Of a stretch of DNA of 64,000 nucleotides, positions 34,486 to 43,366 are shown piece by piece. The notes under the pieces were generated by a model, which saw only the letters and a program-made list of their open reading frames with translations, ran no database searches and had not been told where the DNA came from. How positions within the stretch are numbered: position 1 is the stretch's first letter; the number at the start of each line of letters is the position of its first letter. Origin of the DNA: JBGTCD01 sp041749015 (lineage in GTDB: Bacteria; Bacteroidota; Bacteroidia; Cytophagales; Cyclobacteriaceae); NCBI GenBank assembly GCA_041749015.1, contig JBGTCD010000134.1, forward strand, positions 20,910 to 84,909, written 5' to 3'. A program made the position numbers and the translations under genes.

Positions 34486-34550
34486 ATAAACTCCAAATTG
34501 AAATCAAAGCGAATTTTTTAAAGTCCCGGAGGGCAGTGAAATTCACTTAT

Positions 34551-34601
34551 AACCTTGACCCAATCTACCCAATCCAGGGAATTCTCAATTGGGTTGGGGT
34601 T
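34551..34601. other. Long imperfect hairpin in the gntP-HhH intergenic gap
   Basis: AACCTTGACCCAAT (34551-34564) can pair with ATTGGGTTGGGGTT (34588-34601): 14 pairs, three of them G-U as drawn on the + strand. There is no following T-run, so it is not a classical terminator. The loop contains a second copy of ACCCAATC. Function unknown. Confidence 0.35.
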
Positions 34602-34765
34602 AAATGAACCTTTGTTGGATCCCAAGGCCACCCTCTGAATACTTCGCTTCAAACTTCTGGGATCAATTTATTTTCAAATGTTTCGATACCTGGGTCACTA
34701 ATTAAAATTTTTATTCCTTATACCAGATATTTTTATAATTTTAATTTAGGAAAAGGAAAATAATT

Positions 34766-35680
34766 TTGAAACTCATCAGGCGTCTATACCGTATTGTATC
34801 GGATTATACTGGTTTTTCTAGAACTGAGCTCCGAGGTTTAGGGGTACTTTTGATACTTCTTTTACTAGTAATTGCATATAGAGGATTTCAAAGTGCCTAT
34901 TTCTTCAATAGGCCTATATCTGATGCGACAGACTGGGAAATGTTGGAAAATATAAAAGCAACCTGGAGCCCTGTAGTGCAAAGCGATACTGCTATTTTAT
35001 TTCAATTTGATCCCAACAAAATCGAAAAAGATTCCTTATTGATTTTGGGTGTTCCTGATAGGATAGCTCAGAACTGGGTGCGGTACAGGGCGGCAGGCGG
35101 TAAATTTGAGAATCCTGAAGACATCAAAAAATTGTATGGAATGACGGATAGTATTTATAATGTTCTGGTCCCATATGTTATGATTGAGGAATCTGCATTA
35201 AAGCCCCGGACCACCACTGAGCGAGATAAGAAAGGCTCAGTTAATCCTGCTCCTTCAGATAGGCAGTTCAGGTACTACATAGAGCCTTTTGATATTAACT
35301 TTGCTGATACGGTCACCCTAAAGCAAATTAGAGGGATTGGGTCCGTGCTTGCTGAAAGAATTGTGAAGTATAGAAGCCTTTTAGGTGGATTTGTAAGGTA
35401 TGATCAATTGGGTGAAATTTATGGTATTGAGGCTGAGGTTCTGGACCGGTTATTGGAGCATGCCTATATCAGGGCTCATTTTGTGCCATTAAAAATTAAT
35501 ATAAACGATGCCCAAATCCCTGACCTGGTCAGCCATCCATATATTTCCATGAATCAGGCTAAAGCCATTACCGCCTATCGATTGCAGCATGGCCCTTTTA
35601 AAAGAATTAATGATATTGGCAAAATTCATATAATTGATAAAGAAACACTGGACTTGATTTTACCCTACCTCGAACTTTAA
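34766..35680 (+). CDS. Membrane-anchored helix-hairpin-helix (ComEA-like) protein
   Basis: 304 residues from a TTG start (no ATG fits before the membrane helix). One transmembrane segment at about 26-46 (GVLLILLLLVIAYRGF). The rest carries repeated helix-hairpin-helix motifs: LGVPDRIAQNWVRYRAAGGKFENPEDIKKLYG in pieces, IRGIGSVLAERIVKYRSLLGGF, and SHPYISMNQAKAITAYRLQHGPFKRINDIGKI in pieces. This is the Bacteroidota ComEA-like family, thought to bind DNA or act as structural modules; a DNA-uptake role is possible but not shown. The following helicase gene starts 34 bases later on the same strand. Confidence 0.88.
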   Translation: MKLIRRLYRIVSDYTGFSRTELRGLGVLLILLLLVIAYRGFQSAYFFNRPISDATDWEMLENIKATWSPVVQSDTAILFQFDPNKIEKDSLLILGVPDRIAQNWVRYRAAGGKFENPEDIKKLYGMTDSIYNVLVPYVMIEESALKPRTTTERDKKGSVNPAPSDRQFRYYIEPFDINFADTVTLKQIRGIGSVLAERIVKYRSLLGGFVRYDQLGEIYGIEAEVLDRLLEHAYIRAHFVPLKININDAQIPDLVSHPYISMNQAKAITAYRLQHGPFKRINDIGKIHIIDKETLDLILPYLEL

Positions 35681-35714
35681 TATCTTTAGCAATCCGGTGG
35701 AGCGGTAATGCAAA

Positions 35715-38700
35715 ATGGAAAAAATACTTAAGAGTTATCTTAACAGGCTTACTAACCTAACGGCCAAAAACCGTTCACTTTTGCTATTGAGGCTGACCTC
35801 TGATCAATTTATTGATATCCATGATTTTAATTTTCTAAATAAGCAGCCTTCATTCTCGATTCTTGAGAACCTGATTGCCGGCAAAAATGTGACTTTATGC
35901 CCTCATGCCGACAGTCGGGATGAAGATGTCAACAATTCCAGCAGAAAACTAAAGCACCTGCAGCGGGTGGATAAATTCATATATGATGAAAGAGGCTCCA
36001 GAGACCTATATGTAGGATGGCCATTTGTCAGAGGCAGATTCAACGATGGTACACTGGTGCGTTGTCCATTGGTTTTTTTTCCGGTTACCATAGAGCAAAA
36101 TCAGCGAACGTGGCAATTAGTGCCCAGAGCAGAGGCAGGGATTATTCTCAATAAGTCTTTCCTGCTTGCCTATGGCCATTTCAATGAGGTAAAGATTGAC
36201 GAAGATTTACTAGAGCGGGCCCTTGATGATTTTGATACGGATAGTACGGTATTCCGATCCAGCCTTTACCAGGTTTTAAAAGATAGTCCGGTAGAATTAA
36301 ATTTTAATCGGGATAATTTCCGTGATGAATTGGAGGCTTTCCAAAACTATAAAAAATCAGATTATTCTGATCTGACAAAAAATGGCGAACTAAAGCTGTT
36401 TCCTGAGGCAGTTTTGGGTATTTTTCCTCAAGCTGGATCACATTTGGTACCGGATTATCAGGAATTGCTTCAAAATAATGATTTACAGGATATCGAATCT
36501 TTTTTCGCTGCTTCCAATGCTGAAATCGATGAGATGGAATCCTTTCGGGCGGATAGTTTCTATTATTTGAGCCAGGTTAGAGAAGATAGGACTTATACCC
36601 CTTTTCCTATGGATGCCTTTCAGGAAAATGCTCTTAAGGCTATAAAAATGGGCCGCTCACTGGTAGTGCAGGGCCCTCCGGGTACCGGCAAGTCTCAGCT
36701 CATTATCAATCTCATCTCAGATTTTATTGCCAGAAATAAGCGCGTACTGCTGGTCTGTCAGAAACGGGCTGCTTTGGATGTTGTATTCCAAAGGATGGAA
36801 GCCATTGGCATGGCTCCCTTTATGGGATTGGTACATGACTTTCGGAATGACCGAAAGCAGATTTATGAAAAAATTTCAAAGCAGGTTGAGCGCATTCCAG
36901 AGTATAAACTCCAAAATGCTTCTCTGGATTCTATTCAAATCGAACGCAGGTTTTTACAGGTAAGCAGAAGGATTGATCAAATCGTTGAGGAATTGGAAGA
37001 GTTCAAAACCGCTCTTTTTGACGAATCAGAATGTGGGATCAGCGCCAAGGAACTGTATCTGACTGCTGATTTGGCTGAGCTGTCCATCAACCTCAGGCTG
37101 GAATATCGAAATTTTCATTTTGATACCCTTTTAGAATTTGAAAGAAAGCTTCGAAGTTATCTAACCTATGCTGGCAAATTCAACAAACCTGATTATGCCC
37201 TACAGGATCGGATGTCATTTGCCAGATTCAAAATGGAGGACCAAAGAAATATCCAGACTTACCTTGATGAAATTCCTTCCTTTGCCAATGAAATTTCAGA
37301 AAAGGCAAAAAAAATAATTGATGCAGACCTCAGCCTTGATGATGCCCTGTTCATTCTTTCTAAGCGTGATTTTATTGTGGAATTATTAGGTGCGCTAAAG
37401 CATAAGAATATTTACGAGTACTTCACCCATATGGTGGGATTTCCGGATAAAGACACTGATGGATTGTCATTGGCCAACACGGAGCGGGTGATCATGGAGT
37501 GCTACAAAGGGCATGGACCGGAGACCAGTCTCCCTTCCGACCAGTTAGGAAAATTTATGGAGGTGCTACAGCGCAGTATGGAAGCGCGGAAAGGCCTTAT
37601 TAAATTGGTTCGTTGGGAGCTTTTTTCCAAGGACAAATATTTCATTAAGAGGGTTTTAGTAGCCAATGGTCTCAAAAGTAATAAGGAAGGCTTCAATACC
37701 CTGGTGGAAAGAGTGGATAATCGACTCAACCTGGAACATAATCTTACTAAAGTCAAGGCAAGACCATGGATTAAGGATATCCCGGAAGACTATGAAAAAG
37801 GTAAACTGCAAGCCTGGTTCTTTCTTCAGCGACAGGCCATAAAAGCCAAGCTGATTTTTTCAGGCCTGCGTAATTTTAAGGAATTCTTTAATGTTCAAAA
37901 TCTTTCATACAAGGAGTTCAGAAGAGAAATTGAAGAATTGTTTGAGGTTCTAAAAACTATTCCGCCTAAGCGGGAACAGTGGCTTAAATACTTCAATGAT
38001 GCGCAGATATCCAGACTTACCGCACAGCCGGAAATTGCGGAAAAACTCAAGAAGATAATCCGAGCAGACTTTGATTCCCTTTGTGAATATGACCAAATCA
38101 GGGAGTCTATGACGGAGACCGAACAGCAGACTACCAAAAAGTTGCTGGAAGGTAGGGATGAAGTAGATGTAGACCTTGTTTTAGCATTATTTCTAAGGAG
38201 TTTGCGGTTGGCATGGATTGACCACATTGAGGCAAAATTTCCTGTTTTGAGGACGGTATCTTCTATGAAGTTGCGGCAGTTGGAGGCAGAGCTGCAGGAG
38301 TTGGTACGGGAAAAACTTTCAATAAGTGGGGATATATTACTGATGAAAACCCGTGAAAGAACTTATGAGCAGGTCGAGTACAACCGGCTCAATAACATGG
38401 TTACATACAGGGAATTGCACCACCAAACCTCAAAGAAGCGGAGAATATGGCCAATTCGTAAGTTAATTAATCACTATGAGGAGGAGCTTTTTGAACTGCT
38501 GCCCTGCTGGATGGCTTCTCCGGAATCAGTTTCTGCCTTATTTCCTATGAAGGAAATGTTTGACTTGGTGATATTTGATGAGGCTTCACAATGCTTTGCA
38601 GAGCATGGTATTCCAGCCATGTTTCGCGGCAAACAGGTGCTCATCGCAGGGGACGAAAAGCAGCTCCGGCCTAATGATTTGTATCGCATAAGATGGGAGG

Positions 38701-39746
38701 AGGAAGAGGAGTATCCTGCTCTGGAAGTAGACTCTCTGCTCAAGTTGGCCAACCATTACCTCATGCAGGTACAGCTATTAGGACATTACAGGAGTCGCTC
38801 ATTAGATCTTATTGATTTTTCAAATCGCCATTTTTATGAAGGCAGACTAAGGCTGCTGCCAGATTTTAACGTAGTCAACGCCGGGCAACCAGCTATAAGC
38901 TTTAATAATGTACACGGCACCTGGGAAAACAATACTAACCTTGAGGAGGCAAAAGCTGTGGCGAGTCTGGTCTATGATTTAATGGTGAAACAACCAGAAA
39001 AATCCATAGGCGTTGTGACCTTTAATGCCCTGCAGCAAAGCCTTGTGCTGGATGAGATCGAATCCTATATTGGGCAAAAGAAAAGGAATATACCTGACCA
39101 CCTTTTTGTAAAAAATATTGAGAATGTGCAAGGAGATGAACGGGATATCATTATTTTTTCCACAGCCTACGGACCTGATCCCAAAGGCAAACTTATCATG
39201 CAATTTGGCAGTCTAAATGCCCCGGGTGGTGAAAACCGCCTAAATGTAGCTATTACCAGGGCCATCTGGAAAATATATATTATTTCGAGCCTCAACCCTG
39301 AGCAGTTAAAGGTGGAGAATGCCGTGAATCAAGGCCCTAAATTATTGAAATCATACCTTCAATATGCTCTGGATGTTTCTGAGGGGCGATTCAAACCTAC
39401 CTCACCCCAAAACCGGAATCACGCAGAATGGTACCTAAAATCAAAACTCGCCACCTGGGCCGAAGAGCTTAAAGCAGGCTGGGAGCTAATTGAGGAAATG
39501 CCATTTGCAGACCTTACCATTAAAGCGGCGGACCGGTATGCCGGGCTGGTCATTACTGATGATGACCATTACTATACAAGAGTATCCATAAAGGATGCCC
39601 ATGTTTATACACCGGCACGGCTGAACATGCAAAATTGGAAAGTCCGTACAATATACAGCCGGGAATACTGGAACAATGAAGAGGAGGTAAAGGAGTCCCT
39701 TCATCGATTCGTCAATCAACACATGGCCTCTGAACCTAAAGAATGA
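35715..39746 (+). CDS. Large superfamily 1 (UPF1/DUF4011-like) helicase
   Basis: 1343 residues. N-terminal ~300 residues resemble the all-beta/DUF4011 head of large bacterial SF1 helicases (NRLTNLTAKNRSLLLLRL). Walker A is QGPPGTGKSQ (Lys326), Walker B is VIFDEASQC (Asp955-Glu956), then AGDEKQLRPND, and motif VI VAITRA near 1178. About 600 mostly helical, coiled-coil-like residues separate Walker A from B, a feature of the UPF1-like group. The last 100 residues (LATWAEELKAGWELIEEM to LNMQNWKVRTIYSREYWNN) resemble the Vsr/MTES_1575-type nuclease fold that often ends such proteins, but the catalytic acidic residues are not evident. Role (repair, RNA or defence) unknown. Codon use looks like the neighbours. 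Confidence 0.9.
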   Translation: MEKILKSYLNRLTNLTAKNRSLLLLRLTSDQFIDIHDFNFLNKQPSFSILENLIAGKNVTLCPHADSRDEDVNNSSRKLKHLQRVDKFIYDERGSRDLYVGWPFVRGRFNDGTLVRCPLVFFPVTIEQNQRTWQLVPRAEAGIILNKSFLLAYGHFNEVKIDEDLLERALDDFDTDSTVFRSSLYQVLKDSPVELNFNRDNFRDELEAFQNYKKSDYSDLTKNGELKLFPEAVLGIFPQAGSHLVPDYQELLQNNDLQDIESFFAASNAEIDEMESFRADSFYYLSQVREDRTYTPFPMDAFQENALKAIKMGRSLVVQGPPGTGKSQLIINLISDFIARNKRVLLVCQKRAALDVVFQRMEAIGMAPFMGLVHDFRNDRKQIYEKISKQVERIPEYKLQNASLDSIQIERRFLQVSRRIDQIVEELEEFKTALFDESECGISAKELYLTADLAELSINLRLEYRNFHFDTLLEFERKLRSYLTYAGKFNKPDYALQDRMSFARFKMEDQRNIQTYLDEIPSFANEISEKAKKIIDADLSLDDALFILSKRDFIVELLGALKHKNIYEYFTHMVGFPDKDTDGLSLANTERVIMECYKGHGPETSLPSDQLGKFMEVLQRSMEARKGLIKLVRWELFSKDKYFIKRVLVANGLKSNKEGFNTLVERVDNRLNLEHNLTKVKARPWIKDIPEDYEKGKLQAWFFLQRQAIKAKLIFSGLRNFKEFFNVQNLSYKEFRREIEELFEVLKTIPPKREQWLKYFNDAQISRLTAQPEIAEKLKKIIRADFDSLCEYDQIRESMTETEQQTTKKLLEGRDEVDVDLVLALFLRSLRLAWIDHIEAKFPVLRTVSSMKLRQLEAELQELVREKLSISGDILLMKTRERTYEQVEYNRLNNMVTYRELHHQTSKKRRIWPIRKLINHYEEELFELLPCWMASPESVSALFPMKEMFDLVIFDEASQCFAEHGIPAMFRGKQVLIAGDEKQLRPNDLYRIRWEEEEEYPALEVDSLLKLANHYLMQVQLLGHYRSRSLDLIDFSNRHFYEGRLRLLPDFNVVNAGQPAISFNNVHGTWENNTNLEEAKAVASLVYDLMVKQPEKSIGVVTFNALQQSLVLDEIESYIGQKKRNIPDHLFVKNIENVQGDERDIIIFSTAYGPDPKGKLIMQFGSLNAPGGENRLNVAITRAIWKIYIISSLNPEQLKVENAVNQGPKLLKSYLQYALDVSEGRFKPTSPQNRNHAEWYLKSKLATWAEELKAGWELIEEMPFADLTIKAADRYAGLVITDDDHYYTRVSIKDAHVYTPARLNMQNWKVRTIYSREYWNNEEEVKESLHRFVNQHMASEPKE

Positions 39747-39759
39747 TCTGAGGCCTTCA

Positions 39760-39779
39760 TCGGATTATCAATAATCTGA
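39760..39779. terminator. Possible bidirectional hairpin between helicase and aspS
   Basis: TCGGATTAT (39760-39768) pairs with ATAATCTGA (39771-39779), nine pairs with one G-U and a two-base loop, in the 45-base convergent gap. No T-tract follows on either side, so terminator function is doubtful. Confidence 0.3.
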
Positions 39780-39791
39780 TTAGGATAATTG

Positions 39792-41546
39792 CTACTTCTT
39801 ATCTTTTTTTCTGAGCCGGAGTTCTTCCCATTGATCTTCATGGATGGGTGCAGGGGCATCAATCATTACATCTCTTCCGGCGTTATTTTTTGGAAATGCG
39901 ATAAAGTCTCTGATGGATTCTGCACCACCCAATAGTGCACAAAGCCGGTCAAATCCAAATGCGATACCACCATGTGGCGGAGCGCCATACTCAAATGCAT
40001 TCATCAAAAAACCAAATTGTGCCTGGGCTTCTTCGGTTGTAAAACCAAGGACATCAAATATCTTCTTTTGTAATCCCTTGTCATGTATTCTTATTGATCC
40101 ACCACCTATCTCCACACCATTGATCACCAAATCATAGGCATTGGCTTTAATGTTTTTTGGATCTTTTTCTAACTTTCCCTGATCCTCCGGTAATGGCGCA
40201 GTGAAGGGGTGGTGCATTGCGTAGTACCGTTTTGATTCTTCATCCCATTCCAAAAGCGGGAAATCAGTAACCCAAAGAGGTTTGAAAACATCCCTGGACC
40301 TGAGGCCACAGAGATCGCCCATATGAAGACGTAATTCATTCATAGCACTTTGAGTCGGGGCAATGGCTCCTGCGAGTATGAGCATTAAGTCACCTGGCTG
40401 GGCACCCATATAGGCAGCCCATGAAATAAAGTCAGACTCATTGTAGAATTTATCCACAGAAGATTTAAAAGTTTTATCATCCTGATACTTGACATACACG
40501 AGGCCTTTGGCACCGATCTGTGGTTTTTTCACAAAATCGGTGAGGGCATCCAATTGCTTTCTGGAATATTCTCCACAACCTGGAGCATTAATCCCTAAGA
40601 CCAGATCAGCTTGATCAAATACGTTAAATCCCTTGTTTTTGGCAAGCTTGTTTAGCTCAAAAAACTGCATCCCAAACCTTAAGTCCGGCTTATCACTCCC
40701 ATACGTTTTGATGGCGTCATCGTAGGTCATCCTGGGAAAATCCCCAAGGTCTAAACCCTTAAGTTCTTTAAATATAAATCGCGTCAATCCTTCAAAAACG
40801 GTCAGAATATCTTCCCGCTCCACGAAAGACATTTCACAGTCGATTTGGGTAAATTCAGGCTGACGGTCTGCCCTCAGATCCTCATCCCGGAAGCATTTCA
40901 CAATCTGAAAATAACGGTCAAATCCGGATACCATCAGTAATTGCTTAAAGGTTTGCGGGGATTGGGGCAGCGCATAAAATTCTCCAGGATGCATCCTTGA
41001 TGGCACTACAAAGTCCCGGGCGCCTTCAGGAGTAGATTTAATGAGTACCGGCGTTTCGACCTCGATGAAAGATGCTGCATCAAGGTAATGTCTGGTCAAT
41101 TGCATAAGACGGTGGCGGAGTTCCAGATTTTTGCGAACAGGAGCCCTGCGTAAATCCAGGTACCTGTATTTCATCCTGAGGTCTTCGCCACCGTCAGTTT
41201 CATCTTCTATGGTAAAAGGTGGCACCTTTGATGGATTTACCACCACAAGCTCTTTTACTTTGATTTCAATTTCTCCGGTAGGGATTTTATCGTTCTTAGA
41301 AATTCTTTCTACCACCTTTCCTGTTGCAGATATTACAAACTCACGGCCTGCTTTTTTGGAGGCATTGAGCAGAACAGGATCAGAGATGCCTTCTTCAAAA
41401 ATCAACTGGGTAAGTCCATACCTATCGCGCAGGTCTATCCATACCACACTGCCCTTGTCCCTCACTCGCTGCACCCATCCACATAGTGTAACTTCCTGAC
41501 CTACATGTGCCATCCTTAATTCTCCACAAGTATGTGTTCTTAACAT
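39792..41546 (-). CDS. aspS: Aspartyl-tRNA synthetase
   Basis: 584 residues, the bacterial length with the inserted GAD domain. N-terminal OB-fold anticodon domain (VTLCGWVQRVRDKGSVVWIDL), then class II motif 2 (FRDEDLRADRQPEFTQID) and motif 3 (GIAFGFDRLCALLGG). The enzyme charges tRNA-Asp in the cytosol; whether it also charges tRNA-Asn cannot be told without knowing if asnS or gatCAB exist in the genome. Start is the ATG before LRTHTCGELR. It is divergent from the following secreted protein gene with a TAAATTTG element on each strand. Confidence 0.97.
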   Translation of the reverse strand: MLRTHTCGELRMAHVGQEVTLCGWVQRVRDKGSVVWIDLRDRYGLTQLIFEEGISDPVLLNASKKAGREFVISATGKVVERISKNDKIPTGEIEIKVKELVVVNPSKVPPFTIEDETDGGEDLRMKYRYLDLRRAPVRKNLELRHRLMQLTRHYLDAASFIEVETPVLIKSTPEGARDFVVPSRMHPGEFYALPQSPQTFKQLLMVSGFDRYFQIVKCFRDEDLRADRQPEFTQIDCEMSFVEREDILTVFEGLTRFIFKELKGLDLGDFPRMTYDDAIKTYGSDKPDLRFGMQFFELNKLAKNKGFNVFDQADLVLGINAPGCGEYSRKQLDALTDFVKKPQIGAKGLVYVKYQDDKTFKSSVDKFYNESDFISWAAYMGAQPGDLMLILAGAIAPTQSAMNELRLHMGDLCGLRSRDVFKPLWVTDFPLLEWDEESKRYYAMHHPFTAPLPEDQGKLEKDPKNIKANAYDLVINGVEIGGGSIRIHDKGLQKKIFDVLGFTTEEAQAQFGFLMNAFEYGAPPHGGIAFGFDRLCALLGGAESIRDFIAFPKNNAGRDVMIDAPAPIHEDQWEELRLRKKDKK

Positions 41547-41560
41547 CCAGTATTATTCAT

Positions 41561-41568
41561 TAAATTTG
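41561..41568 (+). promoter_or_regulatory. Candidate -7 element for the secreted protein gene at 41610
   Basis: TAAATTTG on the + strand fits TAnnTTTG. A predicted start near 41575 would give a leader of about 35 bases. I see no clear TTTG 20 bases upstream, so only the -7 half is supported. Confidence 0.45.
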
Positions 41569-41573
41569 AGGGG

Positions 41574-41581
41574 CAAATTTA
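41574..41581 (-). promoter_or_regulatory. Candidate -7 element for aspS
   Basis: On the minus strand this reads TAAATTTG, fitting TAnnTTTG, with aspS starting 27 bases downstream. It is separated by only five bases from the same motif on the other strand, so the two divergent promoters would overlap back to back. The upstream -33 element is not clear. Confidence 0.45.
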
Positions 41582-41609
41582 GTAATACTTTTAGCTTTTA
41601 GTCGTATCT

Positions 41610-42197
41610 ATGAAGGTATTCTCCCTACTTCTTATGAAACTTTATTTTTTAGTTTTTATTCTACTGCCATTTACAGCCCTTGCACAAGAGACCAGCGAAA
41701 AAGAACTGGTACGCCATAAGCTTGACGATGGGATCACGGTAATGGCCCCAAAGTCATTTTACCAGATGGATGAGGCTGAGGTCCGTCTTCGGTTTACCAT
41801 GGCCAGGATGCCTCTTGGTGTATTTAGTAGTCCAGACCGGCTTTCAGAATTTTCGATTACCCCTGCCACTGCCCGATGGGCTGAGCGTGACCTTGAGATG
41901 GCAATGTCTTTTTACAGGGCAAGCATTTTTGAGTTGTATGAAAAGGTCACGTTTTTTCAGGAGGAGATAAAGGAGATCGATGGCAGGAAATATATTGTTT
42001 TTGAATTTGAAGGCAGGATTTCCGGAGAACGAACGGCCATGCGGCAGGAGCCAGGTGTGGCCAAATATATATATTTACAATATTTGGTTCGTGATTACCG
42101 AACCTATGTTTTTAACTTTACAGCCCCTTTAAGGCTAAAAGATCAATGGCAGCCCACGGTGGGTGAAATGATGGGTAGCATTAAGGTAAAAAAATAA
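41610..42197 (+). CDS. Secreted protein, possibly DcrB/PsbP-like
   Basis: 195 residues with a signal peptide (to about residue 25, ending FTALAQ). The mature part opens HKLDDGITVMAPKSFYQM and continues with MSFYRASIFELYEKVTFFQEE and GRKYIVFEFEGRISG, ending YVFNFTAPLRLKDQW. This alpha/beta layout resembles DcrB/PsbP-like exported domains. Function unknown; family resemblance only. It is followed after 22 bases by tadA on the same strand. A second in-frame ATG eight codons in could be the real start and would still give a usable signal peptide. Confidence 0.85.
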   Translation: MKVFSLLLMKLYFLVFILLPFTALAQETSEKELVRHKLDDGITVMAPKSFYQMDEAEVRLRFTMARMPLGVFSSPDRLSEFSITPATARWAERDLEMAMSFYRASIFELYEKVTFFQEEIKEIDGRKYIVFEFEGRISGERTAMRQEPGVAKYIYLQYLVRDYRTYVFNFTAPLRLKDQWQPTVGEMMGSIKVKK

Positions 42198-42219
42198 ATC
42201 TCTTCAAGTTTAAATTCGT

Positions 42220-42681
42220 TTGCATAAAAAGGTGGGCCTTTCCGTACATAGCGATGAGCACTTTATGAAGGAAGCCTTAAAGGAAGCGGAGAAGGCTCTT
42301 GAGTCAGGAGAAGTGCCTGTGGGGGCTGTGGTTGTATGCCAGAACCGGATTATTGCGAGAGGTTATAATCAAACGGAAAACCTTCAGGATGCTACTGCTC
42401 ATGCCGAAATGATTGCCATGACAGCCGCATCAGGATTTTTAGGAACTAAATACCTGAGTGATTGTTCTTTATATGTGACTTTGGAGCCTTGCTCCATGTG
42501 TGCAGGGGCTATTTTCTGGGCTCAACTTGGCAAACTGGTTTTTGGGGCTGATGATTTAAAAAGGGGATACCGTTTGGTTAAACCCATTTTGATCCACCCC
42601 AAAACAAAACTAGTACATGGCCTTTTATCTGAAGAATCTAAAGCCCTGCTTCAACGTTTTTTTGATAGAATACGAAATTAA
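42220..42681 (+). CDS. tadA: tRNA-specific adenosine-34 deaminase
   Basis: 153 residues from a TTG; a GTG at 42232 (giving an N-terminus GLSVHSDEHFMKEAL) is equally possible and no ATG fits before residue 16. Cytidine-deaminase fold with zinc ligands in TAHAEM (His and the catalytic Glu) and PCSMCAGA (two Cys). The enzyme converts A34 to inosine in tRNA-Arg(ACG), allowing it to read CGU, CGC and CGA. GEVPVGAVVV near the start is typical. It sits 37 bases upstream of the superoxide dismutase gene on the same strand; a shared transcript is plausible. Confidence 0.95.
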   Translation: MHKKVGLSVHSDEHFMKEALKEAEKALESGEVPVGAVVVCQNRIIARGYNQTENLQDATAHAEMIAMTAASGFLGTKYLSDCSLYVTLEPCSMCAGAIFWAQLGKLVFGADDLKRGYRLVKPILIHPKTKLVHGLLSEESKALLQRFFDRIRN

Positions 42682-42718
42682 AGATTAATTAATGTTAAAC
42701 TTAAATATATAGAAACTT

Positions 42719-43324
42719 ATGGCTTTTGAATTACCCAATCTACCTTATGCACATGATGCTTTGGAGCCTCATATCGATGCTCGCACCATGGAAATTCATC
42801 ATGGAAAGCACCATGCTGGTTATACCAACAATCTGAATAATGCCATCAAAGGCACTGATCTGGAAGGAAAGAAGATTGAAGATATATTGAAAAATGTGGG
42901 CGACAAGGCCGCAGTCCGCAATAATGGGGGCGGATATTATAATCATAACCTGTTTTGGAAAGTGATGTCTCCTAAAGGAGGCGGAAAGCCTACCGGGGAC
43001 TTGGCAAAAGCCATTGATGCTGCCTATAGTTCTTTTGAAAACTTTAAAGAAGAGTTTGGAAAAGCAGCTGCTACACGATTTGGATCTGGTTGGGCATGGC
43101 TTTGTGTGCACCCTGGTGGAAAGGTAGAAGTTTGTTCTTCACCTAATCAGGACAATCCGCTCATGCCTGGCGTTGGATGTGGTGGTACACCTATCCTTGG
43201 GATTGACGTATGGGAACATGCCTATTACCTGAATTACCAAAACAGACGTCCCGATTATATTTCTGCGTTTTGGAATGTAGTCAACTGGGATGAGGTAGCT
43301 TCCAGATATAATTCTGGTAAGTAA
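42719..43324 (+). CDS. sodA: Superoxide dismutase, manganese type
   Basis: 201 residues. Iron/manganese SOD fold with metal ligands His27, His76, Asp163 and His167 (HHGKHHAGY, YYNHNLFW, DVWEHAYYLNY). Glycine near residue 72 rather than the Fe-type Gln, and Gln144 in NQDNPLM, both point to Mn specificity or a cambialistic enzyme. It disproportionates superoxide in the cytoplasm (no signal peptide). The gene ends at a strong bidirectional terminator shared with the convergent gene. Confidence 0.95.
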   Translation: MAFELPNLPYAHDALEPHIDARTMEIHHGKHHAGYTNNLNNAIKGTDLEGKKIEDILKNVGDKAAVRNNGGGYYNHNLFWKVMSPKGGGKPTGDLAKAIDAAYSSFENFKEEFGKAAATRFGSGWAWLCVHPGGKVEVCSSPNQDNPLMPGVGCGGTPILGIDVWEHAYYLNYQNRRPDYISAFWNVVNWDEVASRYNSGK

Positions 43325-43332
43325 TCAATTAT

Positions 43333-43366
43333 AAAAAAGCCTCTGAATTCTCAGAGGCTTTTTTTA
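43333..43366. terminator. Bidirectional Rho-independent terminator
   Basis: Perfect 8-bp stem GCCTCTGA/TCAGAGGC (43339-43346 with 43351-43358), loop ATTC, flanked by an A-run on the left and eight Ts on the right, so it works in both directions. It serves the superoxide dismutase gene and the convergent small barrel gene, whose stop lies in the T-run flank. Confidence 0.92.

Noticed and set aside
34766..35680. Competence (DNA uptake) operon
   Set aside because: The HhH protein has ComEA-like repeats but no comEC, comF or pilus genes are close.
35715..39746. Anti-phage defence system built on the large helicase
   Set aside because: Neighbours are a membrane HhH protein and aspS; no methylase, nuclease, toxin or other defence partner is present.
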